A stretch of 64,000 bases of DNA from assembly GCF_010974825.1 (NCBI RefSeq), contig NZ_JAAILA010000010.1, forward strand, positions 157,968-221,967. Reading direction: 5' to 3'. Within the stretch, counting starts at the first letter, position 1, and the number at the start of each line of letters is the position of its first letter. Of the stretch, positions 39,074-49,168 are shown one piece after another. The notes under the pieces were generated by a model. The model was not told the origin of the DNA and did not search any database. It saw nothing but the letters and a program-made list of their open reading frames with translations. Position numbers and translations under genes: made by a program. Source of the DNA: Aeromonas rivipollensis (GTDB lineage: Bacteria; Pseudomonadota; Gammaproteobacteria; Enterobacterales; Aeromonadaceae).

Positions 39074-39400
39074 ATGGATCATCTGATGCTGTTTGTGATT
39101 GTCGCTGTCTTTGCCATCTTCTATTGGGTCTACTACACCGGCAGTCGCAAGGGCGCCTGCACCACCAGCTGGGAGACGCTGCCCACCCGGGCGCAGTACC
39201 TGGCGGCCCACCCCGAGGCCGTCGATGGCGATATCATCTTTTGCATCCATTGCGGCCACCATCAGCAGCTCGAGGTGGGGGTGGTGCACCAGGCCGACTA
39301 CCGGCGCCAGCACATCTGCCCCCGCTGCAAGCAGGCGCTCTATAGAGACGAGGAGCAGGAAGAAAGCGGCGGAGAAACCGTCGGCAGCAGACCAGGCTGA
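39074..39400 (+). CDS. small membrane-anchored zinc-ribbon protein, unknown function
   Basis: 108 aa. One N-terminal membrane helix (MLFVIVAVFAIFYWVYY, about 5-21), then FCIHCGHHQQLEVGVVHQADYRRQHICPRCKQALY, a likely zinc ribbon of two CxxC pairs, and an acidic tail. The start has AGGGGG upstream. It ends 4 bp from the end of torS, convergent. I do not recognise a named family. Confidence 0.8.
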   Translation: MDHLMLFVIVAVFAIFYWVYYTGSRKGACTTSWETLPTRAQYLAAHPEAVDGDIIFCIHCGHHQQLEVGVVHQADYRRQHICPRCKQALYRDEEQEESGGETVGSRPG

Positions 39401-39403
39401 GGC

Positions 39404-42232
39404 TCATGCCGGGGTTGGCAGCTGCCTCTCCTGCCACACCTTGAGCGTCGCCACCGCCGCCTCAAACTCCCCGGCCAGCCCCGCAGGATCACCCTCCCCC
39501 GCCTCCAGGGCGGCGCACTGCGCGGCAAAGTCATCCAGCCCGAGCGCCAGGGCACTGCCCTTGAGCTTGTGGGCCATCCCCTTGCGCTCCTCCCCCTCGC
39601 ACCGCACCAGCGCGGCCACCAGGGCCGCCCCCTGGGATTCAAACAATCCGATGAGCTGACGGATGCGCTGGCTGCCGAGCAAGGCCAGATCCGCGTCCAG
39701 CACGGGGTTGGCGGCCTGCGGGGCGGGCGGGTTGACGGTACCCTCCCTCGCGCCCGGCGGGGCCTGCGTTGTCTCTCCCTGGCACTGCCGGTCTATGGCG
39801 CTGGCCAGCGCCGCCAGGCGCACCGGTTTGCCGACAAAGTCCGCAAAGCCCGCCTCCAGACAGAGACGGATATCCTCGGGATACATCTGGGCCGAGATGG
39901 CGATGGCGGGCAGAGGGCGCTCGTGCACCTCCTCGCTGATGGCGGCCAGATCCTCGCGCAGGGTCAGGCCATCCATGTCTGGCAGATTGATGTCGAGCAG
40001 TGCCAGATCGAAACCCCGCTCTGTCACCCGCGCCAGGGCCGAGCGCCCGTCTTCCGCCAGGGTGACACTGTGGCCTAGGCGCACCAGCATGCCCTGCGCC
40101 ACCAGCCGGTTGATCTCGTTGTCCTCCACCAGCAGGATGTCGCGAGGCTGGCCGAGATGCAGCGGCTGGGCCGCGGCCGGCAACTGGGCGGCCGAGCGTT
40201 GCAGGGGCAGGCTGAAGCTGAAGCGGCAACCCTCCCCGGGCCGGCTGGCGAGGCACAGCTCGCCCCCCATGGCGGCCACCAGCTTGCGACTGATGGCAAG
40301 CCCGAGCCCTGTGCCCCCCTGGTGCCCCATGTCCTGCTTGCGCTGGCGGAACGCCTCGAACACCGCCTCCTGCTCTTGCTCCGGAATGCCGGGGCCGGTA
40401 TCGCTCACCACGAACAGGATGCAGGGCTCGGCGCAGGGGCCGCCGCATGGAAGGGGGCTCACCTCGAGGCAGATCCGCCCCCTGGCGGTGAACTTGACCG
40501 CGTTGCCCAAGAGGTTCCCGAGCACCTGGCGCAGCTTGCCCAGATCCCCTTCCACCACGGGGGGCAGGGCGGGGGCATATTCCAGCACCAGGACCACTCC
40601 CCTGGCCTCTGCCTTGGGCCTGAACAGGGCGCTCAGCTCATCCACCAGCTGATGCAGCGGGAAGGGTTCCCGGCGCGCCTCCAGGTGGCCCGCCTCAATC
40701 TTGGAGTAGTCGAGGATGTCGTTGAGGATCTCCAGCAGGGATTCGCCGCTGTGCTCTATGGCGGCGAGATAGCGCCGCTGGGTCTCGTTGAGATGGGTAT
40801 CCTCCAGCAGGGTCAGGCCCCCCAGAATGCCGTTCATGGGGGTGCGAATTTCGTGGCTCATGGTGGCGAGGAAGACCGACTTGGCCCTATTGGCCTGCTC
40901 CGCCTCGGCGCGGGCCAGGCGCTGGTTCTCCACCTCTTCGTTGAGGCGCAGGTTGGCATGGCTGAGCTGGCGGGTGCGCTCCACCACCCGTGACTCCAGC
41001 TCCCGCTGGTAGCGACCCAGCTCGACCGCATTGTCACGAAACACCTGCAGGGCACGCCCCAGCTCCGCCAGCTCGTCACTACCCGTCCCTGCGATCGGGT
41101 CAAGGGGGGCCAGATCCCCACGCGCCAACCGGCTCATCCCCTTCACCGCGTGTTGCAGCGGCCAGACGATGCGGCCGTAGACCATGCGCCACATCAACAG
41201 CATCAGCAGTACCAGGGTGAGCAGGCCTATCCCCATCAGGGCCTGCTCCAGCAGCTTGAGACGCTGGCTCAGGGCCTGCTGGCTCTCCCCCAGGGAGTCG
41301 CGGGCACGGTTGACCAGGTCATCCACCTGCTGGTTGAGGCTGCTCATCAAGGCCTCATTGGCGCTGGCCAGCACCCGCAGCGCCTCCCCCTTGCCGAGCC
41401 AGTCGCTGCGCAGCTGCACCAGCTTGTCGCTCTGCGCCAGCACGGAGAGGGCCTGCTCCACCCCCTGGCGGCGCGCCGGATCCGTCACAGCCCCTGCGCG
41501 CAGCTGCAAGATCGCCAGCTCCCGCTGTCCATCCCGCAACAGTCCCTGCAAGCGATCCTGCCGCTCGCCGCGCCAGATTTCCTCGATGCGCTGCTGCTGC
41601 ATCAGGGTTCTGTGCCGCAGCTCAGTCATCTGCTCCAGCCAGTCGAGATCCTGCTCCAGCAACCTGTCTATCGCGACGGCGGCGGCGCGCCCCTGCAAGG
41701 GGTAGAGGGAGCCGAGCCCCGCCACCATCACGGTTTCGGCATTCTCCATCTGGCTGCGGGCCAGCTCGGCCACCTCGCCGGCCGCGGCCACCAGGCGAGC
41801 GCGCAAGGCGTCACCTTGCGCCATCAGGGTCAGGCGCTCCCCCACCAGCCAGCCCTGCTGCCCCAGGTTGCCTATGATGGCCTGGCTCAGGGGATGGAGC
41901 TGCTCCTGCACCTGCTTCTCCCCCTCACCGCCGAGCTGGGCCAGCAGGCGCTGCATCTGCTGCCCCTGCAGGGTGAGCAAGCGCCCCTGATGCTCCCGCT
42001 CCGCCTCGCTGGTCGCCGTGGCCAGCAGATGGGACGCGCTCTGGATCTCGCCGCTCAGGCGCGCCAGGGTACGGGCCCGCTCCTGATCGGCCAGGGTCTG
42101 CTGCACCCCCTGCTCCAGCTGGCGCAGGTGGGTGAGCCCAATCCACCCGAGCAGGGAGGCGCTCAGGGTCAGCAGCGCCATCAGGGAGAAGGCCAGCAGC
42201 AGCCTGCCCCCCAGGCCGGAAAAGATTCTCAC
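39404..42232 (-). CDS. torS: TMAO sensor hybrid histidine kinase TorS
   Basis: Inner-membrane hybrid kinase sensing TMAO through TorT and phosphorylating TorR. 942 aa from a GTG start at 42232 ([27 protein letters not shown]), chosen by alignment to the E. coli TorS N-terminus; longer in-frame starts exist. Order: membrane helix, long helical sensor region, second helix near 340, HAMP, HisKA (MSHEIRTP, His near 460), ATPase ([24 protein letters not shown]), receiver (LLVEDNEIN; phospho-Asp in [11 protein letters not shown] near 748) and HPt ([13 protein letters not shown], His near 887). Confidence 0.93.
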   Translation of the reverse strand: MRIFSGLGGRLLLAFSLMALLTLSASLLGWIGLTHLRQLEQGVQQTLADQERARTLARLSGEIQSASHLLATATSEAEREHQGRLLTLQGQQMQRLLAQLGGEGEKQVQEQLHPLSQAIIGNLGQQGWLVGERLTLMAQGDALRARLVAAAGEVAELARSQMENAETVMVAGLGSLYPLQGRAAAVAIDRLLEQDLDWLEQMTELRHRTLMQQQRIEEIWRGERQDRLQGLLRDGQRELAILQLRAGAVTDPARRQGVEQALSVLAQSDKLVQLRSDWLGKGEALRVLASANEALMSSLNQQVDDLVNRARDSLGESQQALSQRLKLLEQALMGIGLLTLVLLMLLMWRMVYGRIVWPLQHAVKGMSRLARGDLAPLDPIAGTGSDELAELGRALQVFRDNAVELGRYQRELESRVVERTRQLSHANLRLNEEVENQRLARAEAEQANRAKSVFLATMSHEIRTPMNGILGGLTLLEDTHLNETQRRYLAAIEHSGESLLEILNDILDYSKIEAGHLEARREPFPLHQLVDELSALFRPKAEARGVVLVLEYAPALPPVVEGDLGKLRQVLGNLLGNAVKFTARGRICLEVSPLPCGGPCAEPCILFVVSDTGPGIPEQEQEAVFEAFRQRKQDMGHQGGTGLGLAISRKLVAAMGGELCLASRPGEGCRFSFSLPLQRSAAQLPAAAQPLHLGQPRDILLVEDNEINRLVAQGMLVRLGHSVTLAEDGRSALARVTERGFDLALLDINLPDMDGLTLREDLAAISEEVHERPLPAIAISAQMYPEDIRLCLEAGFADFVGKPVRLAALASAIDRQCQGETTQAPPGAREGTVNPPAPQAANPVLDADLALLGSQRIRQLIGLFESQGAALVAALVRCEGEERKGMAHKLKGSALALGLDDFAAQCAALEAGEGDPAGLAGEFEAAVATLKVWQERQLPTPA

Positions 42233-42302
42233 GCTCAGCACCTTGGTTGTGGTCGGCTTTGACCGGATAATGTGGGCCCACACTTTAACAAAACCCCGGG
42301 TT

Positions 42303-43355
42303 ATGCGAAGCGTCTATCTCTCCCTGTTGCTCATGCTGCTCCCTGGCCCCCTGCTCGCCTTCGAGGTGGATCACTGGCCCGGTGGCGAGTTTGGCGGCCA
42401 GCCAGTACGCCAGCAGTGGCCGGAACCCGCCGCCGCAACCAAACCCCTGACACTGTGCGCCCTCTATCCCCATCTGCGGGACGCCTACTGGCTGTCGGTC
42501 AATCAGGGCATGGTGGAAGAGGCGACACGGCTGGGGGTCAGCTTGCGGATCCACGAGGCGGGAGGCTACGGTGCCCTGGCCGAGCAGCGCCAGCAGTTGC
42601 AGCAGTGCCTGAGGGAGGGGAGCGACGCCATCCTGCTCGGCGCCGTGAGTCATGAGGGACTGAGGGAGGCAATCACCGCCAGCCCGCTGCCGGTATTCGG
42701 CCTGGTCAACGATCTGCCCGCTGGCCTGGTGCAGGCCAAGGTGGGCGTCTCCTGGTATCAGATGGGCTGGCAGATGGGGCACTGGCTGGCACTGCGTCAC
42801 CCGGCGGGCAGCCAACCCGTCTCGGTGGCCCTGTTCCCGGGCCCCAAGAGCAGCGGTGGCAACAACGTGGTCGAGCCCGGCTTTGCCGATGCCATCCGGG
42901 GGAGCGCCATCAAGCTGGTGACCACGGCCCGCGGCGACAACAGCCGCGAGATCCAGCGCACCCTGGTGCAGCAGACCCTGGCCCGCCACCCGGACCTCGA
43001 CTATCTGGTGGGGGGGGCTATTGCCGCCGAAGTGGCGGTCAACGAGCTGGCGCAGCGCCATCTCGACAGGCCCCAAGTGCTGAGTACCTACTTCAGTCAT
43101 GGGGTGCAGCGCGGCCTGCTGCGAGGCAAGATGCTGGCGGCCAACAGCGATCAGATGCGGCTGCAAGGCCGCCTCGCCGTGGCCCAGGCCGTCTGCCTGC
43201 TACAGCATCCCGAGGCGGGCGAGCAGCAGTGCCCGCGGGTGATGGGGCCACCCATTCTGACCCTGGATGGACCCCTGGCCGACACCGGCGACTCCCTCTC
43301 CAATGGGGCATTTCGCCCCGTCTACCGGGTCGGTGCCGCCCCCGCAGACCATTAG
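42303..43355 (+). CDS. torT: TMAO reductase system periplasmic protein TorT
   Basis: Periplasmic binding protein that detects TMAO and signals to TorS. 350 aa with a signal peptide (MRSVYLSLLLMLLPGPLLAFE) and a type 1 periplasmic-binding fold: LCALYPHLRDAYWLSVNQGMVEEATRLGV, GSDAILLGAVSHEGL, LVNDLPAGLVQAKVGVSWYQMG. I chose the ATG at 42303 since it gives the signal peptide. Divergent from torS and convergent with torR (14-bp gap). Confidence 0.93.
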   Translation: MRSVYLSLLLMLLPGPLLAFEVDHWPGGEFGGQPVRQQWPEPAAATKPLTLCALYPHLRDAYWLSVNQGMVEEATRLGVSLRIHEAGGYGALAEQRQQLQQCLREGSDAILLGAVSHEGLREAITASPLPVFGLVNDLPAGLVQAKVGVSWYQMGWQMGHWLALRHPAGSQPVSVALFPGPKSSGGNNVVEPGFADAIRGSAIKLVTTARGDNSREIQRTLVQQTLARHPDLDYLVGGAIAAEVAVNELAQRHLDRPQVLSTYFSHGVQRGLLRGKMLAANSDQMRLQGRLAVAQAVCLLQHPEAGEQQCPRVMGPPILTLDGPLADTGDSLSNGAFRPVYRVGAAPADH

Positions 43356-43369
43356 CCCCGCCAGCTGAC

Positions 43370-44083
43370 TCAGGGGGCCAGCTCGCCGGCAAACAGATAG
43401 CCTTCCCCGTGGACGGTGACAAAGAGCTGGGGATCCCGGGGATCCAGCTCCATCTTGCCCCGCAGCCGCCGGATCAGCACGTCTATGGTGCGATCGCTCG
43501 GGCCATCGCCACGGTGGCTGATGAGGGTCAGGATCCGCTCCCGGCTCAGCACCCGCCCGGGGTGGGCGACGAAGGCCACCAGCACCTCGTATTCGGCCTT
43601 GGTCAGGCGCACCGGCACCCCGTCCTTGCTGAGCTGGCGGCGGGGAATATCGAAGCGCCAGGGGCCGAAATAGACAGCGTCGTCGAGGGGCTCGGCGACC
43701 CGGGTGGCAGGCGCCGCCAACGAGATCCGCCACAGCAGGTTCTTGACCCGCACCAGCAGCTCCCGCAGCTCGAACGGCTTGGTGACATAGTCATCGGCCC
43801 CCATCTCCAGGCCGACTATCCGGTCCACCGCATCGCTGCGGCCGGTGACCAGAATGATCCCCACAGTGCTGCGCGCCCTCAGCTCGCGGGTCAGCAGCAG
43901 GCCATCCTCCCCCGGCAGGTTGATGTCCAGCATCACCAGATCCACCTCCTGCTGTGCCAGCACGGCCCGCATCTCCTGGCCATTTTCCACCGCCGTCACC
44001 CGATAGCCCTCCCGCTCGAAATAGCCGGTCAGCTTCTCGCGGGTAACCGCATCATCTTCAACAACCAGAATGTGGTAGCTCAT
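43370..44083 (-). CDS. torR: TMAO two-component response regulator TorR
   Basis: OmpR/PhoB-type regulator, 237 aa: receiver domain (ILVVEDDAVTREKLTGYFEREGYRV; phospho-Asp in LVMLDINLPGEDG) and a winged-helix DNA-binding domain (LTKAEYEVLVAFVAHPGRVLSRERIL, GDGPSDRTIDVLIRRLRGKMELDP). It is divergent from torCAD; the 151-bp gap holds two candidate tor boxes. Confidence 0.94.
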   Translation of the reverse strand: MSYHILVVEDDAVTREKLTGYFEREGYRVTAVENGQEMRAVLAQQEVDLVMLDINLPGEDGLLLTRELRARSTVGIILVTGRSDAVDRIVGLEMGADDYVTKPFELRELLVRVKNLLWRISLAAPATRVAEPLDDAVYFGPWRFDIPRRQLSKDGVPVRLTKAEYEVLVAFVAHPGRVLSRERILTLISHRGDGPSDRTIDVLIRRLRGKMELDPRDPQLFVTVHGEGYLFAGELAP

Positions 44084-44120
44084 GGGCAGGGTTCACGAAG
44101 GTCGACAAGGGAGGATTATT

Positions 44121-44183
44121 CTATTCACATTTTGTCATAAATACCCCTATTTCGTTAATTTGTGGCGGCAACCCTGTTCACAG
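44121..44183 (+). promoter_or_regulatory. candidate tor boxes upstream of torCAD
   Basis: Two decamers resemble the TorR site CTGTTCATAT: CTATTCACAT at 44121-44130 and CTGTTCACAG at 44174-44183. They lie between divergent torR and torC, where TorR binds in E. coli. Confidence 0.55.
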
Positions 44184-44234
44184 CCTCTCCCTATCATGGC
44201 CCTCATCAAAAAGTCATGATGATGAGAGACAGCT

Positions 44235-45398
44235 ATGAAAAAACTGTGGCACTTCCTGCGCACACCCAGCCGCCGCTGGTCGGTGCTGGCGCTGGTTCTG
44301 GCCGGCGTCGGGGTCACCCTTGCCGGTACCGTCGGCCTGCATTACGGCTTCGAGAAGACCAGCAGCCTCGAGTTCTGCATCTCCTGCCACTCCATGAAAG
44401 ACACCGTCTATCCGGAGTACAAGGAGTCCATCCACTTCAAGAATGCCTCCGGCGTCCAGGCTGTCTGTACCGACTGTCACCAGCCGAAAGACTTTGTCGG
44501 CAAGGTGGCCCGCAAGATGGAGGCGGCCAACGACCTCTATCAGGAGTACATAGGCCACAGCATCGACACCCAGGAGAAGTTCGAGGACAGGCGCCTGCAC
44601 CTGGCCGAGAAGGTGTGGGCCCGGATGAGCAGCCAGAACTCCAAGACCTGCAAGTCCTGCCACAGCTACGACAACATGGATCACGCCAAGCAATCCCCCG
44701 CCGCCGCCCTGGCCATGAAGGATGCGGCAGCTAAGAACATGAACTGCATCGAGTGCCACAAGGGCATAGCCCACGAGCTGCCCAATATGGCGGGGGGCTT
44801 CCGGGCCACCTATGCCACCCTGGCCAGCGAAGCCCAGCAGGCGCCAGCCGGCGACACCCTCTACACCCTGGGTGAAAAAGACCTCTACACCAGCGAGCAG
44901 AGCACTGATCCCGTCGGCAAGCTGCTGCCCGCCTCCCGCATCGACGTCATTGCCCGCAGCGGCGATCGCCTGCAGGTGACCATAGAGGGCTGGCGCGAGC
45001 GCGAAGGCAAGGGCCGGGTGCTGAGCGAATACATGGGCAAGCGGGTCTTCGTGGCCACAGTCCGTGACGAGCTGAAAGCGAACGAGAAAGTCCTCAAGCA
45101 GGAAACCGACAGCGCCACCCATATCCAGTGGGAGCAGGTGCAGGTGCAGGCCTGGGTCGATGGCAAGGGGCTCGAACCCTCCCTCAAGCCCATCTGGGAT
45201 TATGCCGGCGAGATGTACAAGTCCACCTGCAACTCCTGCCACGGCGCGCCGGACCCGGCTCACTTCACCGCCAACGGCTGGATCTCGGGGCTCAAGGCGA
45301 TGTCTGCCTACTATCGCCTGAGCAAGGAAGAGGAGCGCACCCTGCTCAAGTACCTGCAAAACCATGCCGCCGATACCGGTGGTCAGGGCAGCCACTAA
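44235..45398 (+). CDS. torC: pentaheme c-type cytochrome TorC
   Basis: Membrane-anchored periplasmic cytochrome that passes electrons from menaquinol to TorA. 387 aa: N-terminal anchor (WSVLALVLAGVGVTLAGTVGLHYGF, about 15-39), four NapC/NirT-type hemes (CISCH, CTDCH, CKSCH, CIECH) and a C-terminal fifth heme (CNSCH near 330). First gene of torCAD. Confidence 0.95.
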   Translation: MKKLWHFLRTPSRRWSVLALVLAGVGVTLAGTVGLHYGFEKTSSLEFCISCHSMKDTVYPEYKESIHFKNASGVQAVCTDCHQPKDFVGKVARKMEAANDLYQEYIGHSIDTQEKFEDRRLHLAEKVWARMSSQNSKTCKSCHSYDNMDHAKQSPAAALAMKDAAAKNMNCIECHKGIAHELPNMAGGFRATYATLASEAQQAPAGDTLYTLGEKDLYTSEQSTDPVGKLLPASRIDVIARSGDRLQVTIEGWREREGKGRVLSEYMGKRVFVATVRDELKANEKVLKQETDSATHIQWEQVQVQAWVDGKGLEPSLKPIWDYAGEMYKSTCNSCHGAPDPAHFTANGWISGLKAMSAYYRLSKEEERTLLKYLQNHAADTGGQGSH

Positions 45399-45425
45399 GT
45401 CCGGATTCGAAAGAGGAATAACAAG

Positions 45426-47918
45426 ATGATCAACATTTCCCGTCGTGGTTTTCTGGGTGGCTTGCTGGCCAGCGGTGCCTCTGCCCTGATCGGCCCCTCC
45501 CTGCTCGGTCGCGCCGTGATGGCCGCCGAGTCCGGCGACAAGCTGGTGCAGTCCGGCTCCCACTGGGGCGCCTTCCGTGCCCGGGTGGTGGACGGCCGCT
45601 GGGTCGAGACCCTGCCGTTCGAGCATGACAAACACCCCACCGACATGCTCAAGGCCTTGAGTGAAGTGGTCTACAACCCCTCCCGCATCCGCTACCCCAT
45701 GGTGCGGCTGGACTGGCTGCGCAAGGGCCACCAGTCCGACACCAGCGAACGCGGCCAGAACCGCTTCGTGCGGGTCACCTGGTCCCAGGCGCTGGACTTC
45801 TTCTATCACGAGCTGGAACGGGTGCAGAAAACCCATGGCCCGAGCGCCCTCTATGCCGGTCACTCCGGCTGGCAGTCGGTGGGCAAGCTGCACTCCGCCG
45901 GCGCCATGCTGGGGCGTGCCATGAACCTGCACGGCACCTATCTGGCCAAGGCCGGTGACTACTCCACCGGCGCCGCCCAGGTGATCCTGCCCCACGTGGC
46001 GGGGGCCATGGAAGTCTACGAGCAGCAGACCTCCTGGCCACTGGTGCTGGAGCACAGCAAGACCATAGTCATCTGGGGGTCTGACCCCATCAAGAACCTG
46101 CAGGTGGGCTGGCTGGTGCCGGATCACAGCGTCTACGACTACTGGGCAGAGTTGAAAGAGAAGGTGGCCAAGGGCGAGATCCGGGTCATCAGCGTCGATC
46201 CGGTCAAATCCAAGACCCAGAAGTACCTCAATTGCGATCAGATAACCCTGAACCCGCAGACCGACGTGCCCCTGATGCTGGGCATAGCCCACACCCTCTA
46301 CAGCGAGAAGCGCCACGACGAGGCCTTCCTCAAGAACTACACCACAGGTTTTGACAAGTTCCTGCCCTACCTGCTGGGCACCAGCGATGGTCAGGTGAAG
46401 GATGCCGAGTGGGCCGCCGCCATCTGTGGCGTCCCTGCCGAGATCATCCGCGAGCTGGCCCGCACCATGAGCAGCGGCCGTACCCAGCTTATCGGCGGCT
46501 GGTGCGTGCAGCGTATGCACCACGGCGAACAGTACGCCTGGATGCTGGTGGTACTGGCCTCGATGATTGGCCAGATCGGCCTGCCGGGGGGCGGTTACGG
46601 CTTTGGCTGGCACTACAACGGGGCGGGCACCATCACCTCCAGCGGCCCCATCATGTCCGGTTTCAGCTCTGTCATTCCCGGCGTCAAACCGCTCCACGAC
46701 GGCGACTGGAAGGGTTACTCCAAATTCATTCCGGTGGCCCGTTTCGTCGACTGCATCCTCAATCCGGGCGAGACCATCGCCTTCAACGGCCAGACCATCA
46801 CCTACCCCCACATGAAGATGGCGGTGTTCTGCGGCAACAACCCCTTCCACCACCAGCAGGATCGCAACAAGATGGTGGCGGCCTGGCGCAAGCTGGAAAC
46901 CGTGGTCAGCATCGATCACCAGTGGACTGCCAGCTGCCGCTTCGCCGACATAGTGCTGCCCGCGACCACTACCTATGAGCGGGATGACATCGAGCAGTGG
47001 GGCTCCCACTCCAACGCGGGCATTCTGGCCATGTACAAGGTGGTGGAGCCGCTGTTCGAGGCGCGCGATGACTACGACATCTTCGCCGATCTCTGCCGTC
47101 GCTTCGGTCGCGAGGCCGAGTTCACCGGTGGCAAGAGCAAGCTGGAGTGGATCCAGAGCATCTATGACGACGCCCGCCTGCAGGGCCGCGGCATCGGCAT
47201 TCGTCTGCCCCGTTTCAGCCAGTTCTGGCACGGCGAGGGCTTCGTCACCTTCCCGGCGGGCCAACCCTGGGTGCGCCACGAGTCGTTCCGTCAGGAGCCG
47301 GATCTGGAGCCGCTGGGCACCCCGTCTGGCCTTATCGAGATCTACTCCAAGACCATCGCCGACTACGGCTATGGGGATTGCCCGGGCCATCCGGTCTGGA
47401 TCGAGCCCTACGAGCGCTCCCACGGCGGGCCGGGCAGCAAACAGTACCCGCTGCACCTGCAATCCTGCCACCCGGACAAGCGGCTGCACAGCCAGCTCTG
47501 CTCCTCCGACAACTACCGCGCCACCTACACGGTGCAGGGTCGCGAGCCCGTCTACATGAATCCCCAGGATGCCAAATCCCGCGGCCTAAAGGACGGGGAT
47601 CTGGTGCGGGTGTTCAACGGTCGCGGTCAGGTATTGGCCGGTCTGGTGGTGAGCGATGACTACGCTCCCGGCGTCGTCAGGATCCAGGAGGGGGCCTGGT
47701 ATGGCCCGCAGGAGGGCGGCAAGGTCGGCACCCTCTGTACCTACGGCGATCCCAATGTACTGACCGCCGACATCGGCTCCTCCAGCCTGGCGCAGGCCAC
47801 CACGGCCCACACAGCACTGGTGGAGATCGAGAAGTTCAGTGGGCAGGCGCCCGCCGTCACCGCCTTCGGCGCGCCTGAGTCGGCCAAGGGCATAGACCCC
47901 ATGTTCCCGGCACTCTGA
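45426..47918 (+). CDS. torA: trimethylamine-N-oxide reductase TorA
   Basis: Periplasmic molybdenum enzyme (bis-MGD) reducing TMAO to trimethylamine in anaerobic respiration. 830 aa with a Tat signal peptide (NISRRGFLGGLLASGASALIGPSLLGRAVMAAE) and the DMSO-reductase fold: SGWQSVGKLHSAGAMLGRAMNLHGTYLAKAGDYSTGAAQ (metal-ligand Ser region), WGSDPIKNLQVGW, HQWTASCRFADIVLPATTTYERDD. It follows torC by 27 nt and depends on TorD for cofactor loading and export. Confidence 0.96.
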   Translation: MINISRRGFLGGLLASGASALIGPSLLGRAVMAAESGDKLVQSGSHWGAFRARVVDGRWVETLPFEHDKHPTDMLKALSEVVYNPSRIRYPMVRLDWLRKGHQSDTSERGQNRFVRVTWSQALDFFYHELERVQKTHGPSALYAGHSGWQSVGKLHSAGAMLGRAMNLHGTYLAKAGDYSTGAAQVILPHVAGAMEVYEQQTSWPLVLEHSKTIVIWGSDPIKNLQVGWLVPDHSVYDYWAELKEKVAKGEIRVISVDPVKSKTQKYLNCDQITLNPQTDVPLMLGIAHTLYSEKRHDEAFLKNYTTGFDKFLPYLLGTSDGQVKDAEWAAAICGVPAEIIRELARTMSSGRTQLIGGWCVQRMHHGEQYAWMLVVLASMIGQIGLPGGGYGFGWHYNGAGTITSSGPIMSGFSSVIPGVKPLHDGDWKGYSKFIPVARFVDCILNPGETIAFNGQTITYPHMKMAVFCGNNPFHHQQDRNKMVAAWRKLETVVSIDHQWTASCRFADIVLPATTTYERDDIEQWGSHSNAGILAMYKVVEPLFEARDDYDIFADLCRRFGREAEFTGGKSKLEWIQSIYDDARLQGRGIGIRLPRFSQFWHGEGFVTFPAGQPWVRHESFRQEPDLEPLGTPSGLIEIYSKTIADYGYGDCPGHPVWIEPYERSHGGPGSKQYPLHLQSCHPDKRLHSQLCSSDNYRATYTVQGREPVYMNPQDAKSRGLKDGDLVRVFNGRGQVLAGLVVSDDYAPGVVRIQEGAWYGPQEGGKVGTLCTYGDPNVLTADIGSSSLAQATTAHTALVEIEKFSGQAPAVTAFGAPESAKGIDPMFPAL

Positions 47919-47972
47919 CCCCGGGGAGACGAAAGCGCCCCCTTGAGTTTCCTTTATTTTTAAAGTCGTTAG

Positions 47973-47999
47973 AATCGGGAGCCATCAAGGCTCCCGATT
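47973..47999. terminator. stem-loop between torA and torD
   Basis: Perfect 11-bp stem AATCGGGAGCC/GGCTCCCGATT with loop ATCAA, 18 nt before the torD start and without a T-run. It probably tunes torD level or stabilises torCA mRNA instead of ending transcription. Confidence 0.6.
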
Positions 48000-48017
48000 G
48001 CCATCCACGGAGGAAAA

Positions 48018-48686
48018 ATGCAGGAATTTATGGCTACCAGCGAACGCCGGGCCCAACTCTACTGGTGGTTCTCCACCCTGTTTGCCGCCGAACTCAGTGA
48101 TGAGCAGATCGCCGAATATGACACCTATGACGTGCGAAGCTTCCTGAAAAGCCTCTCCACTCTGGATCCCATGCGCGAGGCAGTGGCCGAGCTCAATGAC
48201 GCCATCGCCCGCCTGCTGGTGCGCACCGATCGCCAGCTCGAACTGGCGGCCGATTTTGCCGGCCTCTTCCTGGTCGATCCCAAGCAGGGGGCCCTGCCCT
48301 ACGAGTCCCTCTACCGGGGCGAGGCCAAGCTGCTGATGCAGGCCCCCATGGCCGAGATGCAGGCCCGCCTGGATCGCCTCGGCATCAATGTCAGCGACAA
48401 GTACAAGGAGCCCGCCGATCACCTGGCCATAGAGCTGGATCTGATGGGCAACCTCATCATACACGCGGCGGAAGCGACCACGGCCGCCCAGCGGGAGAGC
48501 TGGCTCGGGGAGCAGGAAGCCTTGCTGCACGAACATCTGCTGGCCTGGTTCCCGCGCTTCGAGGCCGCCTGCCGCGCCGCCGACCAGTTTGGCTTCTACG
48601 GCGCCAGCGCCCGGCTGCTGGGGGTCTTCCTCACCATGGATGCCAACTACCTCAGCCTGGTCAAGCCGGCGCAGTCTGCCGACTAA
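48018..48686 (+). CDS. torD: TorA-specific chaperone TorD
   Basis: Cytoplasmic chaperone that binds the TorA Tat signal and helps insert the molybdenum cofactor. 222 aa, all-helical: [76 protein letters not shown] and [17 protein letters not shown], typical of the TorD/DmsD family. Start ATG at 48018 with GGAGG upstream; a second ATG at 48030 is possible. Confidence 0.95.
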   Translation: MQEFMATSERRAQLYWWFSTLFAAELSDEQIAEYDTYDVRSFLKSLSTLDPMREAVAELNDAIARLLVRTDRQLELAADFAGLFLVDPKQGALPYESLYRGEAKLLMQAPMAEMQARLDRLGINVSDKYKEPADHLAIELDLMGNLIIHAAEATTAAQRESWLGEQEALLHEHLLAWFPRFEAACRAADQFGFYGASARLLGVFLTMDANYLSLVKPAQSAD

Positions 48687-48693
48687 GCCTCGA

Positions 48694-49062
48694 ATGAAGA
48701 CAGCTCTGCTTCTTATTGCATGCTGGCTGCTGGCCCTGATCCCGCTGGATCAGGGCCTGACCCCCCTCGCGGTCCTGCTGTTTCACCCGGACAGGGAACT
48801 GTACGGCGCCGCCCAGCTCACCGGCTTTGCCGGTATCCTGCTCACCCTCTACCTCGCCAATCTCGGCGTCGAGGTGGTGCTGCGCCGCCGCTTCCAGATA
48901 GCGGGCATGCTGACCCTGCTGGTGGCCTGGATAGACTTCATCAACAGCAGCGGCAGCGAGTCGCACTTCCTGCTGCTCTACCTGCTGGCCCTGCCGTTCC
49001 ACCTGCTCGGCTGGCTGGTACTGGTGCGCGGCATTCAGGCATTCGGCCGCCAGAAAGGCTGA
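48694..49062 (+). CDS. small membrane protein downstream of torD, unknown function
   Basis: 122 aa, four likely membrane segments (about 4-20, 36-58, 68-84, 92-113): MKTALLLIACWLLALIPLDQG, LTGFAGILLTLYLANLGVEVV, IAGMLTLLVAWIDFINSSGS, FLLLYLLALPFHLLGWLVLVRG. It starts 7 nt after the torD stop codon, so it is probably transcribed with torCAD. It does not resemble TorE, which is about half as long. Confidence 0.8.
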   Translation: MKTALLLIACWLLALIPLDQGLTPLAVLLFHPDRELYGAAQLTGFAGILLTLYLANLGVEVVLRRRFQIAGMLTLLVAWIDFINSSGSESHFLLLYLLALPFHLLGWLVLVRGIQAFGRQKG

Positions 49063-49168
49063 CATCCCGTTGATTTAACATCACTCCCAGACTTTTTCTC
49101 CCTCTTGAAACTTCCTGCCATACTGACACAGTCGTCTAAATGACAAAGAAATCAATTCAGGAGCCTCC

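Noticed and set aside
44214..47489. Very long open frame (about 1090 codons) antisense to torC-torA
   Set aside because: It is a by-product of high-GC coding on the plus strand. The plus-strand proteins TorC and TorA have full family motifs, while the antisense product shows none.
48589..48693. Longer N-terminus for the small membrane protein behind torD
   Set aside because: It would overlap torD by about 100 bp. The ATG at 48694 begins a clean hydrophobic helix.
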